Positions 1 to 11,935 of a stretch of 64,000 bases of DNA are shown here, piece by piece. This DNA comes from Datnioides undecimradiatus (Eukaryota > Chordata > Actinopteri > Lobotiformes > Datnioididae): positions 1 through 64,000 of the forward strand of contig WARS01001600.1 in NCBI GenBank assembly GCA_008933995.1, read 5' to 3'. The notes below the pieces were generated by a model, which did not search any database, was not told where the DNA came from, and was given only the letters and a program-made list of their open reading frames with translations. A program made the translations under genes and the position numbers. How positions within the stretch are numbered: position 1 is the stretch's first letter; each line of letters starts with the position of its first letter.

Positions 1-86
1 TAAAAATGAGCAATTTAAAAATTGTGCTGCTCTAAAGGGAGTTAATAAATTAAAAGGGGAGGAAAACTCGTTTTCAGCTAACCAGC

Positions 87-101
87 TACGTCACTTCCGG
101 G
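87..101 (+). promoter_or_regulatory. tbcel: Probable tbcel core promoter: CRE-like plus ETS motif
   Basis: TACGTCA (87-93, a CRE half-type motif) runs directly into ACTTCCGGG (93-101, an ETS/GABP-type site). This pairing is common at start sites of widely expressed TATA-less vertebrate genes. A strong donor (AAAG|GTATGT) lies about 70 bp downstream, and tbcel coding exons follow on the same strand, so this is probably the tbcel transcription start. The motifs are seen; the assignment to tbcel is inferred. Confidence 0.55.
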
Positions 102-171
102 ATGTATGCGAGAGCAAAATGACAGCTGGTTTGTTTTTATCAACAAGGAAAATTCAAAGTAGACATCAAAG
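100..171 (+). other. tbcel: Putative tbcel 5' exon 1 (start approximate)
   Basis: This segment lies between the CRE/ETS motifs and a strong splice donor, with GT at 172-173 (AAAG|GTATGT). It contains an ATG at 119 that opens a 17-codon reading frame ending in phase 2 at the donor. If spliced straight to the acceptor before 3169, the frame stops at once (AG+C then TGA), giving an 18-codon upstream ORF. If spliced through the candidate exon 1936-2003, it stays open into tbcel. The start coordinate is only an estimate from the promoter motifs. Confidence 0.5.
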
Positions 172-3168
172 GTATGTAGAACGACATCTCTCTGTTAAAT
201 CGCGCCTGAGCCGTTCTCGTAGCTTATTGTCATCAGCTGGAGCTTATTCAAAGTATATTTATGTCGCTGCCATCTGTAATCCATCTCGGGCTCCATCGAG
301 CGGCTGCTGGGGGTCAGACTCACTGATACAGACTCTGGACTGGACACTGTCTGCTCCTCGGCTGGCAACAACAGGCAGTTTGCACTTAGTATTCACCGGT
401 TAAATGTTGTCTCCTTTAGCCGGAGATGAAACTCAGGGGAAAGGGTTTGATTGCCCGTGCAAGGCTAGCTATACGCTTTTCAGTAAATAAACCAAACTTC
501 AGTCAAAATACGTCGATTTTTAATTGTCTATGGCTTATTGACCTGTGTGTAAAATAACAACATTACTCTATGATATTGTATTAATCACCTGGGGTTAATA
601 ATAAATTCGGCCTACATATCATACAAGAAAAGTCGATTACAATAATAAAATATCAACTTTTATTATGCAGTAGGTGTTACTTGGTCCGGGGCTGTAGCTA
701 GTAAAACGCGTATAAAAGTTTCAATTTTGTCTAAACAACCATCGCTTTTCTTGTTAGAGTTTACGCCGAATTTACAAGAATTTCGTGCTAAATCTCAGGT
801 CATCATGTGTTACGAACTGTCAGGTGTGTGTATTTACTGAGAAGCAAAACAGCTACAAAATCAGGGTATTTTTGGCATTGGCATTCGGTATAGCGGGGTC
901 CCCATACAACAGACTAAACCAAATTCCGCTTAAATATATGTCACTTTAGAGGTGCTTGTGTTCATCGGCTTTTTTGTAATGCGACAACATCACTTTAGAT
1001 GTTTTTTGAATCGCAAATACTTACGCATCAAATCGGCGTAGATTTGAACGAAAAAGTAGCCGAAACACGCAATAAAAATGTACTTTTATAGTCGGTTTGA
1101 CTGTTGATGCTAAGATCATATGCACTCAAGTGACAATCCAATGTGACGCTCCAGCTGATTAAACCGTTGAATTTCCGTGAAACGTTTGTTGCTTTGGGGT
1201 TAAAAATGTATGCCGAATTTACCAGAACTTACAGCTTAATCGATTTCTGTATTGTTATATAGAGTATTTGTTTTGTACTTTTCCTGATCGTAGCATAGAT
1301 GCACTAAATTGTTAGATTTCTTAAGGAGATTCGGCATACCAGACTTTACACATTAAACAAAACACTTTTCTGTATCAACAGCAAGTGGCTTGCTTACTGC
1401 ACAGTCATCAGTCATGATATGTATTGATATTGTCACTGACAGATAATTGTGTTTCATTCTGTTAACTGGTGTGTGTCTGCACTGTCAAGCCAGTTAGGCA
1501 GCTCACAGTAGTAGTTCGCTGCTTTACTTCTAAGAAATGTACAATAAATGTGCTTTCGTGTAATTTTGTTTTACTGATACTGGTAACTGATTAACAGGGC
1601 TGAAAGTGATCTTTGACCTTGTTTGTTCTGCAGTGTCGTGTGGTGAATGTCCTCCAAGTCTTCCCTTTTCTGGCTTGCCCAGAGCAAATCCTGACCAAAC
1701 AGGGCAGGATACAAACTGACCAAAGAGAGACCAGCTTTTCGTCTTGAGACATCTGTCAGCCCTACCAGCCACTCTGGAGTAAGACACTAGTGACTACACC
1801 ACAGGGCCTGTCTGCCATCTTACAAATACACAGTTTGTCTTCTGTAAAAGTTAATGATATTCAATTGCACGCAGGAGGAGCACACAAATACATGAAACGT
1901 GTCAGTAGAAATGGCATTAATGATTTCTTTGACAGGCCATCAGCACAAACAGAGAAGACAGTGAGCAGTGATAGCGGTCAAATCGAGGGAAACGTCTCTT
2001 CAGGTAAGACGCGCTCTACTACATCTTTGCAACAATAACCATATTCAGTTTGAGATTACAGCAACAGTTTAGAAATAGATTTGATTTCTCTGAAACACGA
2101 CACCGAGTCCGACACCACACGTGCACGTTGCACTGGATCTGTGTGTTTTCCCAGGCGCGATAGCAAACGACTTGGCTTATTAGCTAAAGATTAACAAAGT
2201 GCTTTCATACATTACCACAATTTACTGCAGCCCAGTTTTGTCAAATAAGATATTGTAACAGGATCCTTTTATTTTTTTAATTTCAGCAAAGCCACTACAT
2301 AATTCATGCTTGCCTGCAGCAGATTCCACAGCAAGGCTCTGCCCATCGAGCTTTTTAAAACACACGCAGTTACTCGTCATTTTAATTATAGAAAGCTTAG
2401 TGATAAGTTGGGTCAAAAGGGTTTTCTTTATGTCACAAGTTCAGCTTTCTTGTTTGGCTCCTTCAGGGATGTGTAAATGGGACAGCGTCTCTGTGTTTCG
2501 CTGATAAAGAGCATAGGACACCTCCTCCTGCTCCCATTATCATCCGTACCTCCCTTAAAAAGAAATGCAGGCATTTATCAGACATGGCCATCCCTGTGTT
2601 TCTGTACGGGTGGCTCAGCTGCACAGGCTGGAAATGAGAAAAGTGGAATGGTTTATTTACAAAATATGCTTTTATGTTCTTAATGAATGCATTATTATGG
2701 AAGGAGGAGTTAGTTGAACTGAGAGTGAATTCTGAGAGTGATGTTTGAAATGTTCCACCAGTGCTCTGCGAACACTGGGCTGCTAGCCATGTTACTAACT
2801 TTAATAGACCTGAAAATCAGTTAAATTCATTAATCAGTGTAGAAAATCATATCTATCTTCTATCTTTTTTCATCTACTTTTTCCATTTTTTTGGATTAAT
2901 TTTAAAAAAGAGGGATAAATGAATCGTTATTTTCAGCCCTGAACTTACACTGTAGTGTAGTGCACTCATAGTTTTTCTAAATGATCAGCTGATTAATCAA
3001 TGCGTTGATTGGTTGTGTCGTTGTGATGGACATTTTGTGCTTTTGCGTTCTGCCTCATCTGCCGTTTCACAGGCCAAGCAATGCATTTATTATTTGAGAA
3101 TATATATTTTAATGCAGTAGCATTAGAGAAAACAAACTGACAGCTCTGTTTCCCACACTTCTGACCAG
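172..3168 (+). other. tbcel: Putative first intron of tbcel
   Basis: About 3 kb of mostly AT-rich sequence between the putative first exon and the first certain coding exon. The acceptor at 3168 has a good pyrimidine tract (CTCTGTTTCCCACACTTCTG) before CCAG. The only structured element seen inside is the candidate exon 1936-2003. The short open frames here show no recognisable domain. Confidence 0.45.
1936..2003 (+). other. tbcel: Candidate alternative 5' exon of tbcel
   Basis: A 68-nt segment is bounded by a TTTCTTTGACAG acceptor and a strong TTCAG|GTAAGA donor. Entered in the phase left by the exon ending at 171, it reads 22 stop-free codons and leaves one base. That base pairs with CT at 3169 to make GCT, in frame with the tbcel ATG at 3201. 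The encoded peptide is Ser/Glu/Gln-rich and I do not recognise it. The splice sites and phases are seen; use in a real mRNA is inferred. It could equally be a chance exon-like segment. Confidence 0.35.
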
Positions 3169-3200
3169 CTGAGGGGGAGGCTGCGCAGCGGGACGGAGCC

Positions 3201-6200
3201 ATGGAGCCACCGGAGGACACGGAGGGCCGTTCCTTTGTGGAGGTGATGAGTGAAAAGTACAGTCCGGAGAACTTTCCGTACCGCAGAGGACCTGGTATGG
3301 GGGTGGTGGTGGTGCCCACCGCAGGCCCTCAAGGCTCTCCGATGAAAGGTGAGCAGGGGGTGAATAATGACTGGATCTGTTAAGCTGACAGATGGATTTG
3401 GGCCCGTCATTTTCATCACTGCAGCCACGGTAGACTGGGCCACGGCTTGTTACATGCGCTGTTGTGTGTGTGGGCATTTGCGAGCGACTGCCAGACAGCA
3501 GCGCTACTTAAAACTGCAGCATGGCTGAATCCATGTGCATCGTCCAGGCTCGCAGACATGGTGGACTTTGTCAAGCGCACCATGCCGTGTTCACCATCCC
3601 TGCCTCAGGTCTACGAGGAGCTAGAATGCCCTGTTAGAAGAGCCTTAAGACCTTCGCTCGTTTCCCTTGTGAGCACATTTAAAAGAGTTTCTCTGGATGT
3701 TTTCAACCGTTCTAGTATTAACAATTTATGCAGCATGAACCCTGCTATGCCTGTTAGACAAGATTCTGTCAAAAATAACGATGTCCTCACAAATATTCTG
3801 CGCGTGTCTCGTGGCTGCATGCATCGTGGTCTTTAGAGACGCTTCAACGGTGGAATAACTGGACCCACACGTCAATACAAGAGGCACGCTGTATTCTTTT
3901 ACTCGATGCTGGAGAAACCAACACCATGTGGAACCGGGACTCGGTATTTCTTGCTAAGCTGACTCTTCATCAGCAAAACATCTGAAATAGTTTATTCTGG
4001 AAACCTGCTGTTATCACGTCCTAGAGGGACTTTGGGTTCTCATCTCCTGCTTGCTTTGTGTTGTAGCATCCTACAGTTATGTTATGATCTGATTTAATCT
4101 AATTTAAGCATTTAATCTTAAAGCCACCTTATCAAAATCAAAGAACCCATTGATAAACGTCCTTTCTCTGTGTGACCCTTCCCCACCGTATGACTAATCC
4201 TCATTAATTCCACCTCCCATCCTCACCTCCAGACCGCCTGAACCTGCCCAGCGTTCTGGTGTTGAATAGCTGTGGGATCAGCAGGGCAGGAGACCAGACA
4301 GAGATTGCTGCCTTCTGCGCCCATGTCATGGAGCTGGACCTGTCTCATAACAAGCTGCAGGACTGGAACGAGGTGCTGCCACCGGATCCTTTAATTACCT
4401 TTAAAGGACAAGTCTGGTGATATTCTGTGTTTTATTTAAAAAAAAGAACCCACAGTGAAGATGTCCCATCACAAGTCTTGTTGGTGCGCCCAAAGCCTGA
4501 TAGCTGTTCTTCCCCTGTGGCACAGAGCTCCACTGTTAAAAACACGTCAGCGTCTCATCATCGTCTCATTTTCAGATCAGTAAAATCGTCTCCAACATCC
4601 CCAACCTGGAGTTCCTGAACCTGAGCTCCAACCCGCTGGCAGGAATGACCCTCGAGCCGCGGTGTGCTGAAGCCTTTTCCCGGGTCCGACGCCTCGTCCT
4701 CAACAACACTCAAGTGTCCTGGGACACCGTGCTGCTGCTCACCAGGGAGATACCTGAGTAAGACGAGTGTTTGATCGCTGCTTCTTCATTTCTCCACAGG
4801 CTCGTGAGCTGATTTTAGGGCTCAGAGGAGCTGAGGAGGAGCTGAGGAGGAGCTTTTGTCGCTGAAGACACGACAATAATTCAGTTTATTGTATGTTTAA
4901 AGATCCCTGTTACTCAGGATAAACCACATAACCACATAAGCCAGTGTTACAGTGTAAAAAAGGTGTGTGTGTGTGTGTGTGTGATGTTTAGTCAGGAGGC
5001 AGGCAGGGTTTATAGTCTTCAGAAAGGCCCGATGAGTGTCTTTCTGGTTCACCCACCACCCCGTCGCCTCTCCCGCAGGCTGGAGGAGTTGTTCCTGTGC
5101 CTTAACGAGTACAGTAGCGTGAGTGCCTCCAGTGTGGCCTGCCCCACCTTGCGCCTGCTTCACATCACCGACAACAGCCTCAAGGACTGGGCCGAAGTCC
5201 GCAAGTTTGGCTCCATGTTCCCCAGCCTGGACACTCTGGTCATGGCCAACAACAACCTGGCCTCCATTCAGGACAACAAGGACATCCTGCCACGGCTCTT
5301 CCCCAACCTGCGCAGCATCAACCTGCACAACTCAGGTCAGTGAGTGTTGGCTTGTTTAATTCTAGGTGGAAACACTGAATCGCTTCTGATTTTCAGCTTG
5401 CAGGTTTTTCTGTTTTTCAGATCAGCATCCGTGTCCGATGACTTAACAGCAGCTGATAAAATTAGCACAAGCGAACATGTCACTGTATCCTAAAAGCTTT
5501 GAGTTATTTGCAGAGTATTACAACAGACTCTTCTCCACGTCAGCTCTTATCTCAGGAACTCTTTCTATTTTAAGAAGTATCAGTGTTGAAGCTATATTTA
5601 GCGTCCAGGGGACAAAAGCACTGTACGACGCCGCGTTCAGATTGACTTCAATGCATCACTTTGTCATCACGCCTTCGTCTGAGGCACAGGAAAACAGCTT
5701 TCTTGCAAGTCATTTTGTTTCAGACAAAGCCCTCAAGACTCATTTTTCTTAAAACAATACATACTTACATACAACATATTATTTCGCTGGTTCTCATTGC
5801 ATCGCCTTCTTTCAGGGATTTTTAGAGACGATGCAGCAGCGAATATTGCAGCCTAGAGCTAAGGTTTTACTAGATACTCAAAGGAGCAGTCTTCTTTTGA
5901 CAATGAATCTTATAAACAGACCAAAAGTTCAACTTTTAGCCTCAAAACTCATTAAATCCCACTGAGGATTACGTTTTCCAGAAGCATCTAATTTCTCAAA
6001 ACAGCAGTGCATCGTGCTTTTTAACAGGAGTTAGTCAGACAGGAGAAAGCAAGGCATTTGTTGGGGACTATTTTCAGAGGCGGATTAATACACACCTACA
6101 GGAAGGTGTGTGTGTGTGTGTGTTTGTGGCTCATTGACGCGTTGAGCAATGGTGCTCTTCAGCCCAGAGGAAGAATGGGAATGTGAGGCTTTGACACACA

Positions 6201-8732
6201 CACAGTATTTGCTCAAACATACGTTCATCGTTTGGGTTTCATCTTGTTGTGGCATTTCATGACTCGTCACTCCTTCAGCATCTCTGACCTTTAGATATCA
6301 GCAGACAGTTAAAGTCAAAATCAGCTCCACCACGGCTGAACATCTGGAATCTCAGCTGTTGTTTCAGTACCAAAAGAGAAAATGTTAGATACAGCTGGTA
6401 AATACAGGACTGTATCTTCTCTGCAGACTCAGGATGGTTTAGGGTGGACAGCAATGATCAGGTTAGTCTTACAGAGTAGAGCTTACTGCCATGCAAGGCA
6501 TGAAGTCCAGCGACTGTAAATCCCTAATGCTGGATTTAAACCTTTTCTAAGATCCTGCCCATTGCAAAGTACAGAAAGGAACATAGAGACAAAGCACAGA
6601 CCAAAATCTTAAGTTGAAAATGAGCAAAACTGCTTTAACTAGTTTGTACAGGCAGGATCCTGTTTCTCATCCCGAGAAGCTGATGAAGGACATATGAGCC
6701 TCATCCTCAGCCTTACAGTTCAGATTAATGCCTGCCTGCTGTTAATCAACACCTCACACATCCTTTGTCCAAACTGGTCTGACCTTTGTGTGTGTTGTCA
6801 GGCCTCAACCAATGGGACGACATTGAGAAGCTGAACTTCTTTCCCAAGCTGGAGGAGGTACGGCTGCAGGGCATTCCCTTACTGCAGGCCTACACCAACG
6901 TGGAGCGACGCAGCCTCCTGATAGCTCAGTGAGTCCCATCTATTACATGGTCAATGGACCCCAGGCATGGATGACAGAAAGATTGTTTTGTTTTCACATA
7001 ACAGCGACTTCTCAAGCCAATTACCTGCAACTGGATAATACACTATGCATGTGCCTCCCCTCAGGCTTCCTTCAATATCAATGCTGAATGGCAGCGTGGT
7101 GTCAGACAGTGAGAGAGAAGATGCAGAGAGGTTCTTCATCCGTTACCACTTAGACTACCCCGAGGAGGAGCTGCCCTTCAGGTACGCTGCTGTCACTGTA
7201 TGTACTTGCTAACTACAGTGTCCTACAGAGACAGGCCTTCAAGTTAAAGAGTAAATCCTTTCATTTGACTAAAGAGACATGTTATATCGCTCTGTTCAGC
7301 CCAACCAGACTCCAGTCAAAAGAATAGTAATTTTATCAGTGTAAAACACATCATTTCAAACTTGACAGAAACAAAGTAAAACTCACCAAAGCCATCTTGG
7401 TAAGTCTTTACAGTTCCAACAATCACCAACTCCGGTTTGAGCAGAATAAACCTTTAATTCACAGAGTTACATGTGAAAACATCAGGAGTGGAGAGAGGTC
7501 GGCCATCAGAGGGGCAGCAATTTCATTTTATCATGTTTATTTATTTTTGGACTTTTCCTGAGATTATTTTATTATTTTCATTTCCACATTAGTCACTTAG
7601 ACACGAAAACACAAAAACAAAACGGGGTCCAGGCTTAAAAATCCTGAAGGTCGCCTTTAAGACTGACAGCACAGCCTGCTCTGCTCCCTCTCAGGTACCA
7701 TTCCCTGGTAACCAAGTATGGGAGGCTGGAACCGCTCGCTGAGATTGACCTCCGACCTCGCTGCCGCGCCCAGGTGGAGGTTCACTGTGAAGAAAAAGTG
7801 GAGCAGGTGCGTGAAGCATCTGACGTGGCATTGTTGTAAATAGGTTCAGGGGCAGGGCTTAAAGCGGTGTCGGGTAACCTGGATTCTTTTTGTCACCTGT
7901 GTTCATACTTGACCTTTAACCCTGTTGAGTGCACCCCTGACCCCCGCTGGCACACTAAGGGTAGCTTTAACGTTTGTGTCAGCACCAATCCGGCTCAGTT
8001 ACTCAGTGTTACGCTAACAGGTAAAGCTGCCCAGTTAAACTTTCACTACTGTTATCAAATGGCTGATGATGCTCATTTTCATTTGTGAATGGGCAACTGT
8101 CTCACACTAAGGTGATTCAGATCAGATCGGATTGAACTTTATTTGATTCTGTTGCTTCCAAAGGCCCAACAGATCAATGCAAGTGCAGTTTCACTTGTGG
8201 CGCGTATACTCACAGGTCTGCATGACACTGTATTCACCATCACCATTGTCATAGCTATACAGTACGATAACTGGTTGCTCTTTCAGAGAGATATACTGCC
8301 TGTGTTCAGGCGATCGAATACATTTTGATGACAGTTCAGATGAAGAACAGGAGATCTGAAATGAGATGGTGTGTACTCGTGACCACGGTTATGTTTCCTG
8401 TCAGTATAACCTGAGAGGAGCCATTCTTTTTAAAGCCACTAAGGGTGTCAGCATCTGTGTCTCGCACACAGTTTTGAGTAAAACGTGGGTCAGTTTAATA
8501 CCTAAAACGTCTGTCTTTGTCTCAGCTGAACATCCGTTTGGACCAGACAGTAGCCGAGCTGAAGAAGCAGCTGACGACGGTGGTCCAGCTGTCCACCAAC
8601 AGCATGAGGCTCTACTACATCGACAAGTGCAGCGCCTTCGGCCCAGAGGAGATGAAGTACAACACCCGGGCTCTCCACTCCTACAGCATCCAAGATGGTG
8701 ATGAAATACTGGTGGTGCCCAAGACCAAGTGA
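3201..8732 (+). CDS. tbcel: Tubulin-folding cofactor E-like protein (TBCEL)
   Basis: Eight coding exons: 3201-3348, 4233-4372, 4576-4757, 5079-5335, 6802-6928, 7065-7181, 7695-7806, 8526-8732. All introns are GT/AG, phases close exactly, and the product is 429 aa (human TBCEL 424 aa). TBCEL is a cytoplasmic relative of tubulin cofactor E; in mammals it promotes tubulin destabilisation and turnover. Visible parts: an N-terminal segment with [17 protein letters not shown] (about residues 19-35), leucine-rich repeats at about 55-290 ([36 protein letters not shown]), and a C-terminal ubiquitin-like domain at about 345-425 starting near [16 protein letters not shown]. The CAP-Gly domain of TBCE is absent, as expected for TBCEL. 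The start ATG at 3201 matches the mammalian start; an upstream extension is possible. The acceptor before 3169 gives a 32-nt leader in this exon. Identification is firm. Confidence 0.96.
4401..4560 (+). repeat. Possible interspersed repeat in tbcel intron 2
   Basis: The stretch beginning TTAAAGGACAAGTCTGGTGA resembles the end of a short interspersed element I have seen in teleost introns. It fills most of the small intron between the second and third coding exons. I cannot define its right end or name a family. Confidence 0.3.
4963..4983 (+). repeat. (GT)n microsatellite, tbcel intron 3
   Basis: Uninterrupted GT dinucleotide run about 95 bp upstream of the acceptor of the fourth coding exon. 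Confidence 0.95.
6106..6122 (+). repeat. (TG)n microsatellite, tbcel intron 4
   Basis: Short uninterrupted TG run in the 1.5-kb intron between coding exons 4 and 5. Confidence 0.9.
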
Positions 8733-10620
8733 ACAGCTAGTGTCCAACTGGCAGATCAGAGTGACTCACTGATTGATTGATTAATTGGATTATTTGTTGA
8801 TTGGTTAACTGACATCACAAAATAACTGGGAAATGCACATGGAACAGCAGCAGCGGTCCACTTGGAGGCGGAGAGAGTAAAACAAGAAAAGGATGCGAAC
8901 ACCGTCATGGAGACTGCGCGGAGGACTACATACTGGGAGGCTGCTGGGAGGCTCCGTCTGGAAATGGAGCCGGTCTGGAGCAAATTTCAAGAACTTTATT
9001 TATTTCAGCTTTATTTGAGGGCATCCACTGGAGTTAGTGGACAAATCCGTCACACTGGAGAACCGGCCGAGAGAGCAACTCGCCGTCAGCTAGCAGCTTA
9101 AGCAGAGGGGAGTTCACTGCTCTACCAGCAAAGCAGCATGTACCATAGCACCTGCATAGGCAAGCACCCAACACCACTGGCTTGCACACTTGTCGCAAAA
9201 GCTTCCCCACTGAGGCAACGCTGTCGACCCGGGAAGAGGGAGCGCTGCGCTCACCTGCGCTTTAAAAGTGGGCACAATGTCAGGACGAGAAGCAGTTGCT
9301 AAAGGAAGAGTCATGCCCAAGACACAGTTATTCGCAGGGGTTTGTGATGAAACAAGCATTTCAGTGGGTCCATTTTGTTGTTCAGTGGTGGGGGGGTTTT
9401 TCTGTATTTCTATGTATATTCACCAGAATGACGCTACATCACATTTAGGTTGTTTGACAAGAAACAAAAAAGTGTCACAGAGCAAGGGATTCTGTCCGGG
9501 GCTGTTATGACAATCAGCAGTTTGGGTTAAATATATCTATAATGTCCCTCTAGATGTTTTAAGACATGCTTTCATTTGGACAATACCGTGTGTCTAATGC
9601 GTTCATATTCCACCAACAAGTTAGAGATGTTTGAATACATTTACTCCTCCGCCCTCATTTAAATATCCAGAATCTACGAATATGCAAACGTAAAGTGCAA
9701 AAGCTCAACTGTTGGACACAAGATCTCCTCACTTCACTGAGGAGTCCATTCTCAGCTTATGCCCCCTGCAGGCTTCATGTCTCCGCATCACTCTTTCTAT
9801 GTCGCAATCTGCATCAGGGATTTAAGGTCACTACAGCAGCTGAATGTGAAAACAGTTTTGTCGCGTCAACCTCTGCACAGTGAAGGTTGAACATGTAAGC
9901 GTAGTAACAGTGAGGCAAACACATTTTGCTTCCCCCTTTCTGGCAGTGAGAGTAATGACACAAATACTGTTGCTGCCCCTATGACGTCATGAGCACCTAG
10001 TCGCTGTAGTCTACGCCGTAGCAAAGTTTGCTCCCCCCATCACCTCTGGCAAACCAATCATTGCTCATTTGCTGAAATTACATCACTACCAATGCGTCTT
10101 TGTGAGAATGACACGCCAGACACAAGATTTAAAGTGTATAAACTGTATCCTGTGAAGCAAAGACGGATTTGTCTGGTGATGATTGGCTTTATCAGCATTG
10201 TGAAGGTTTGTCTGGCTGGAAGGGCTGGACTGTAATGTTTATTCATTTTTAGACGTCCTGCACCACAGTTTTAAAAACAGTGAAAGTAGCTTAAGAAAGA
10301 TTAAGGGAAAAGTTGCATTAAAAGGAAAATTACACCACTTTATGACAAAATGGCTTCAGGAGTGCAGTGATTATAGCTAACAGTGTAAAGACTGCCCGGG
10401 GGCTGATTTTTCCTTTACGCCGTTATGTGTTTTTACATGTGTTTTGTGGACTTACAACCGTTTCCTCCAGTGAGTCTTATGTTGGGTGCACTGCTGGAGG
10501 ATATGGTACTGGGGCCTTGTTACCAACCATCTGGACCTTTTATATAATCAGAGTAAGACCTGTGTCCATATTTTCAGGCAGGAGTCAGTGGGTGTCAGGT
10601 TTTGTTACTTAGGTTTTCCC
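8733..10620 (+). other. tbcel: tbcel 3' UTR (end not determined)
   Basis: Sequence after the tbcel stop has no convincing coding exon. ATTAAA at 10318-10323 is a possible variant polyadenylation signal. The first canonical AATAAA I noticed is much further on, at 13843-13848. The UTR could therefore be about 1.6 kb, or up to about 5 kb and contain the LINE remnant that follows. The sequence alone does not decide. Confidence 0.45.
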
Positions 10621-11935
10621 AAATATGTTTCCTAATAGGATCTCAAAGTCTAGCTGTGAGGAACAGATTGTCGGGCTTTGGTACAGAAATGCTCCCCTGC
10701 TCTTTGCAGATGATGTGTTTCTGTTGGCTTCATCAGACTGAGACCTTTAACACGCCACAGGCGCAGTTTGCAGTCAAGTGTGAAGCAGTCAGGATGGCGG
10801 TCAGCACCTCCGAGTCTGAGGCCATGTTTCTCTACCAGGAAAGAAATGGATTTCTCCCACTTGGTTGACAGTCAGTCGCTGCCCCAATTGGAAGAGTTCA
10901 AGTATCTCAGGGTCTTGCTCACGATTGAGGGTAAATCCAATGGGATTGGTGCAGCAGTAATGTGGGCGTGTTGTTGCAGTGAAGAGGGACCTGAACCAGA
11001 AGTCAAGAGTTTCTCGTTATCTGTCAGTCTATGTTCCGACCCTCAACTATGAGGTACCATCATGATGATGTGGAGTCTCTAAAATGCAAAACCCATACCT
11101 GATCTGAATTTGGTCGCCACCTCCTTCAAAGTTGTCAGCTTGTGCAGTGATGAGTATGTGCTAGTCCCAATATGTAACCATGTAAAGCACCATCTGCAAC
11201 GTATGCTGGAAGTCCTCTGGACCTCCTCCGTTGTGTCAAAGCCACTACTCTTTGGCTTTATTTTCATTTTGGAGAAGAGGAAGAATTTGCTGTCACCAAG
11301 TCAAGCCAGCAGGGCGGATGGGCAGCAACAAATGCGTTAGTGCAGCCAAAAATCATTGTGTGTTTTTAATGGGCCACGTTCTTGCTGGCGGCCTTGATGG
11401 AGAACCAAAATACACTGCGTCCCTGAGACTCCCTGAGAACAGTGTAGGAGAGCGCTCCACTGACCCTCTGCTGAATGCTTGTTATAATGCTTCTCTATTC
11501 AGGAACAGCAGACACAGTTCCACAACAGTGTGATGGCACCTCGTATGGTTCACGAGCTTTGGGCAGCGACAGAGCAAATGAGATCTCTGATAGAGGCAGA
11601 CAAATAAGTTTCCTTTGAAGGGTGCCTGGCTCAGCCTTAGAGATACAGTAAGATGTTCAGTCATCTGGAGGGAGTAGCCGCTCCTGCACACTAAAAGGAT
11701 CAGGAGCGGCGTCCTGGGCGCCTTGCTTTGGAGATTTTCAGGGCACGTCCTGATAGGTAGACACAGAACACGCCGTCGAGATAATATATCTCCTCTGGCT
11801 TGAGAACACGTCTAGATCCTGCAGGACAAGTTGAAACATGTTGCTGAGGAAGACGTCTGGACGACATTGCTTGGCCTGCTTTGACTCGGCCCAAGATAAG
11901 AGGCAGAAAATGGGCGAATGGATGGCTGGATGGTC
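10620..11935 (+). mobile_element. Degenerate LINE (RTE/Rex3-like) 3' part, split by an insertion
   Basis: Decayed reverse-transcriptase coding sequence. Around 10655-10960 the frames read like the FADD-containing palm (LFADDVVLL-type, here decayed, followed by a LPQLEEFKYLRVLLT stretch). It breaks at about 11050 in the YVPTLTYG-like region and resumes at about 11543 (TATGGTTCACGAGCTTTGGG). It then runs through the conserved C-terminal region (TTCAGGGCACGTCC at about 11738) to a 3' end with GATGG/GAATGGATGG repeats at about 11915-11933. GATG-type tails and this C-terminal sequence fit RTE/Rex3-class LINEs of fish. Frameshifts and stops make it non-functional. The family name is from memory. 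Confidence 0.8.
11051..11542. mobile_element. Short non-autonomous element nested in the LINE
   Basis: This 492-bp block interrupts the LINE between CCTCAACTAT and GTATGGTTCACGAG, which are adjacent in intact copies. Its ends are inverted: GAGGTACCATCA at the left and TGATGGCACCTC at the right (11 of 12 match). A short TAT/TATG repeat at both junctions could be a target-site duplication. No transposase frame is seen inside. It behaves like a MITE; the superfamily is not assigned. Confidence 0.55.

Noticed and set aside
1790..2038. 82-codon open frame as a stand-alone gene
   Set aside because: No similarity that I recognise; only the 1936-2003 part has splice-site support, so it is kept as a candidate exon rather than a gene.
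3447..3836. 129-codon open frame in tbcel intron 1 of the coding region
   Set aside because: No recognisable domain, no plausible splice pair, and skipping it gives the exact TBCEL frame.
4897..5328. 143-codon minus-strand frame
   Set aside because: Antisense shadow of tbcel coding exon 4 plus a GT repeat.
10602..11052. Two overlapping plus-strand frames as host genes
   Set aside because: They are frameshifted remains of the LINE reverse transcriptase.
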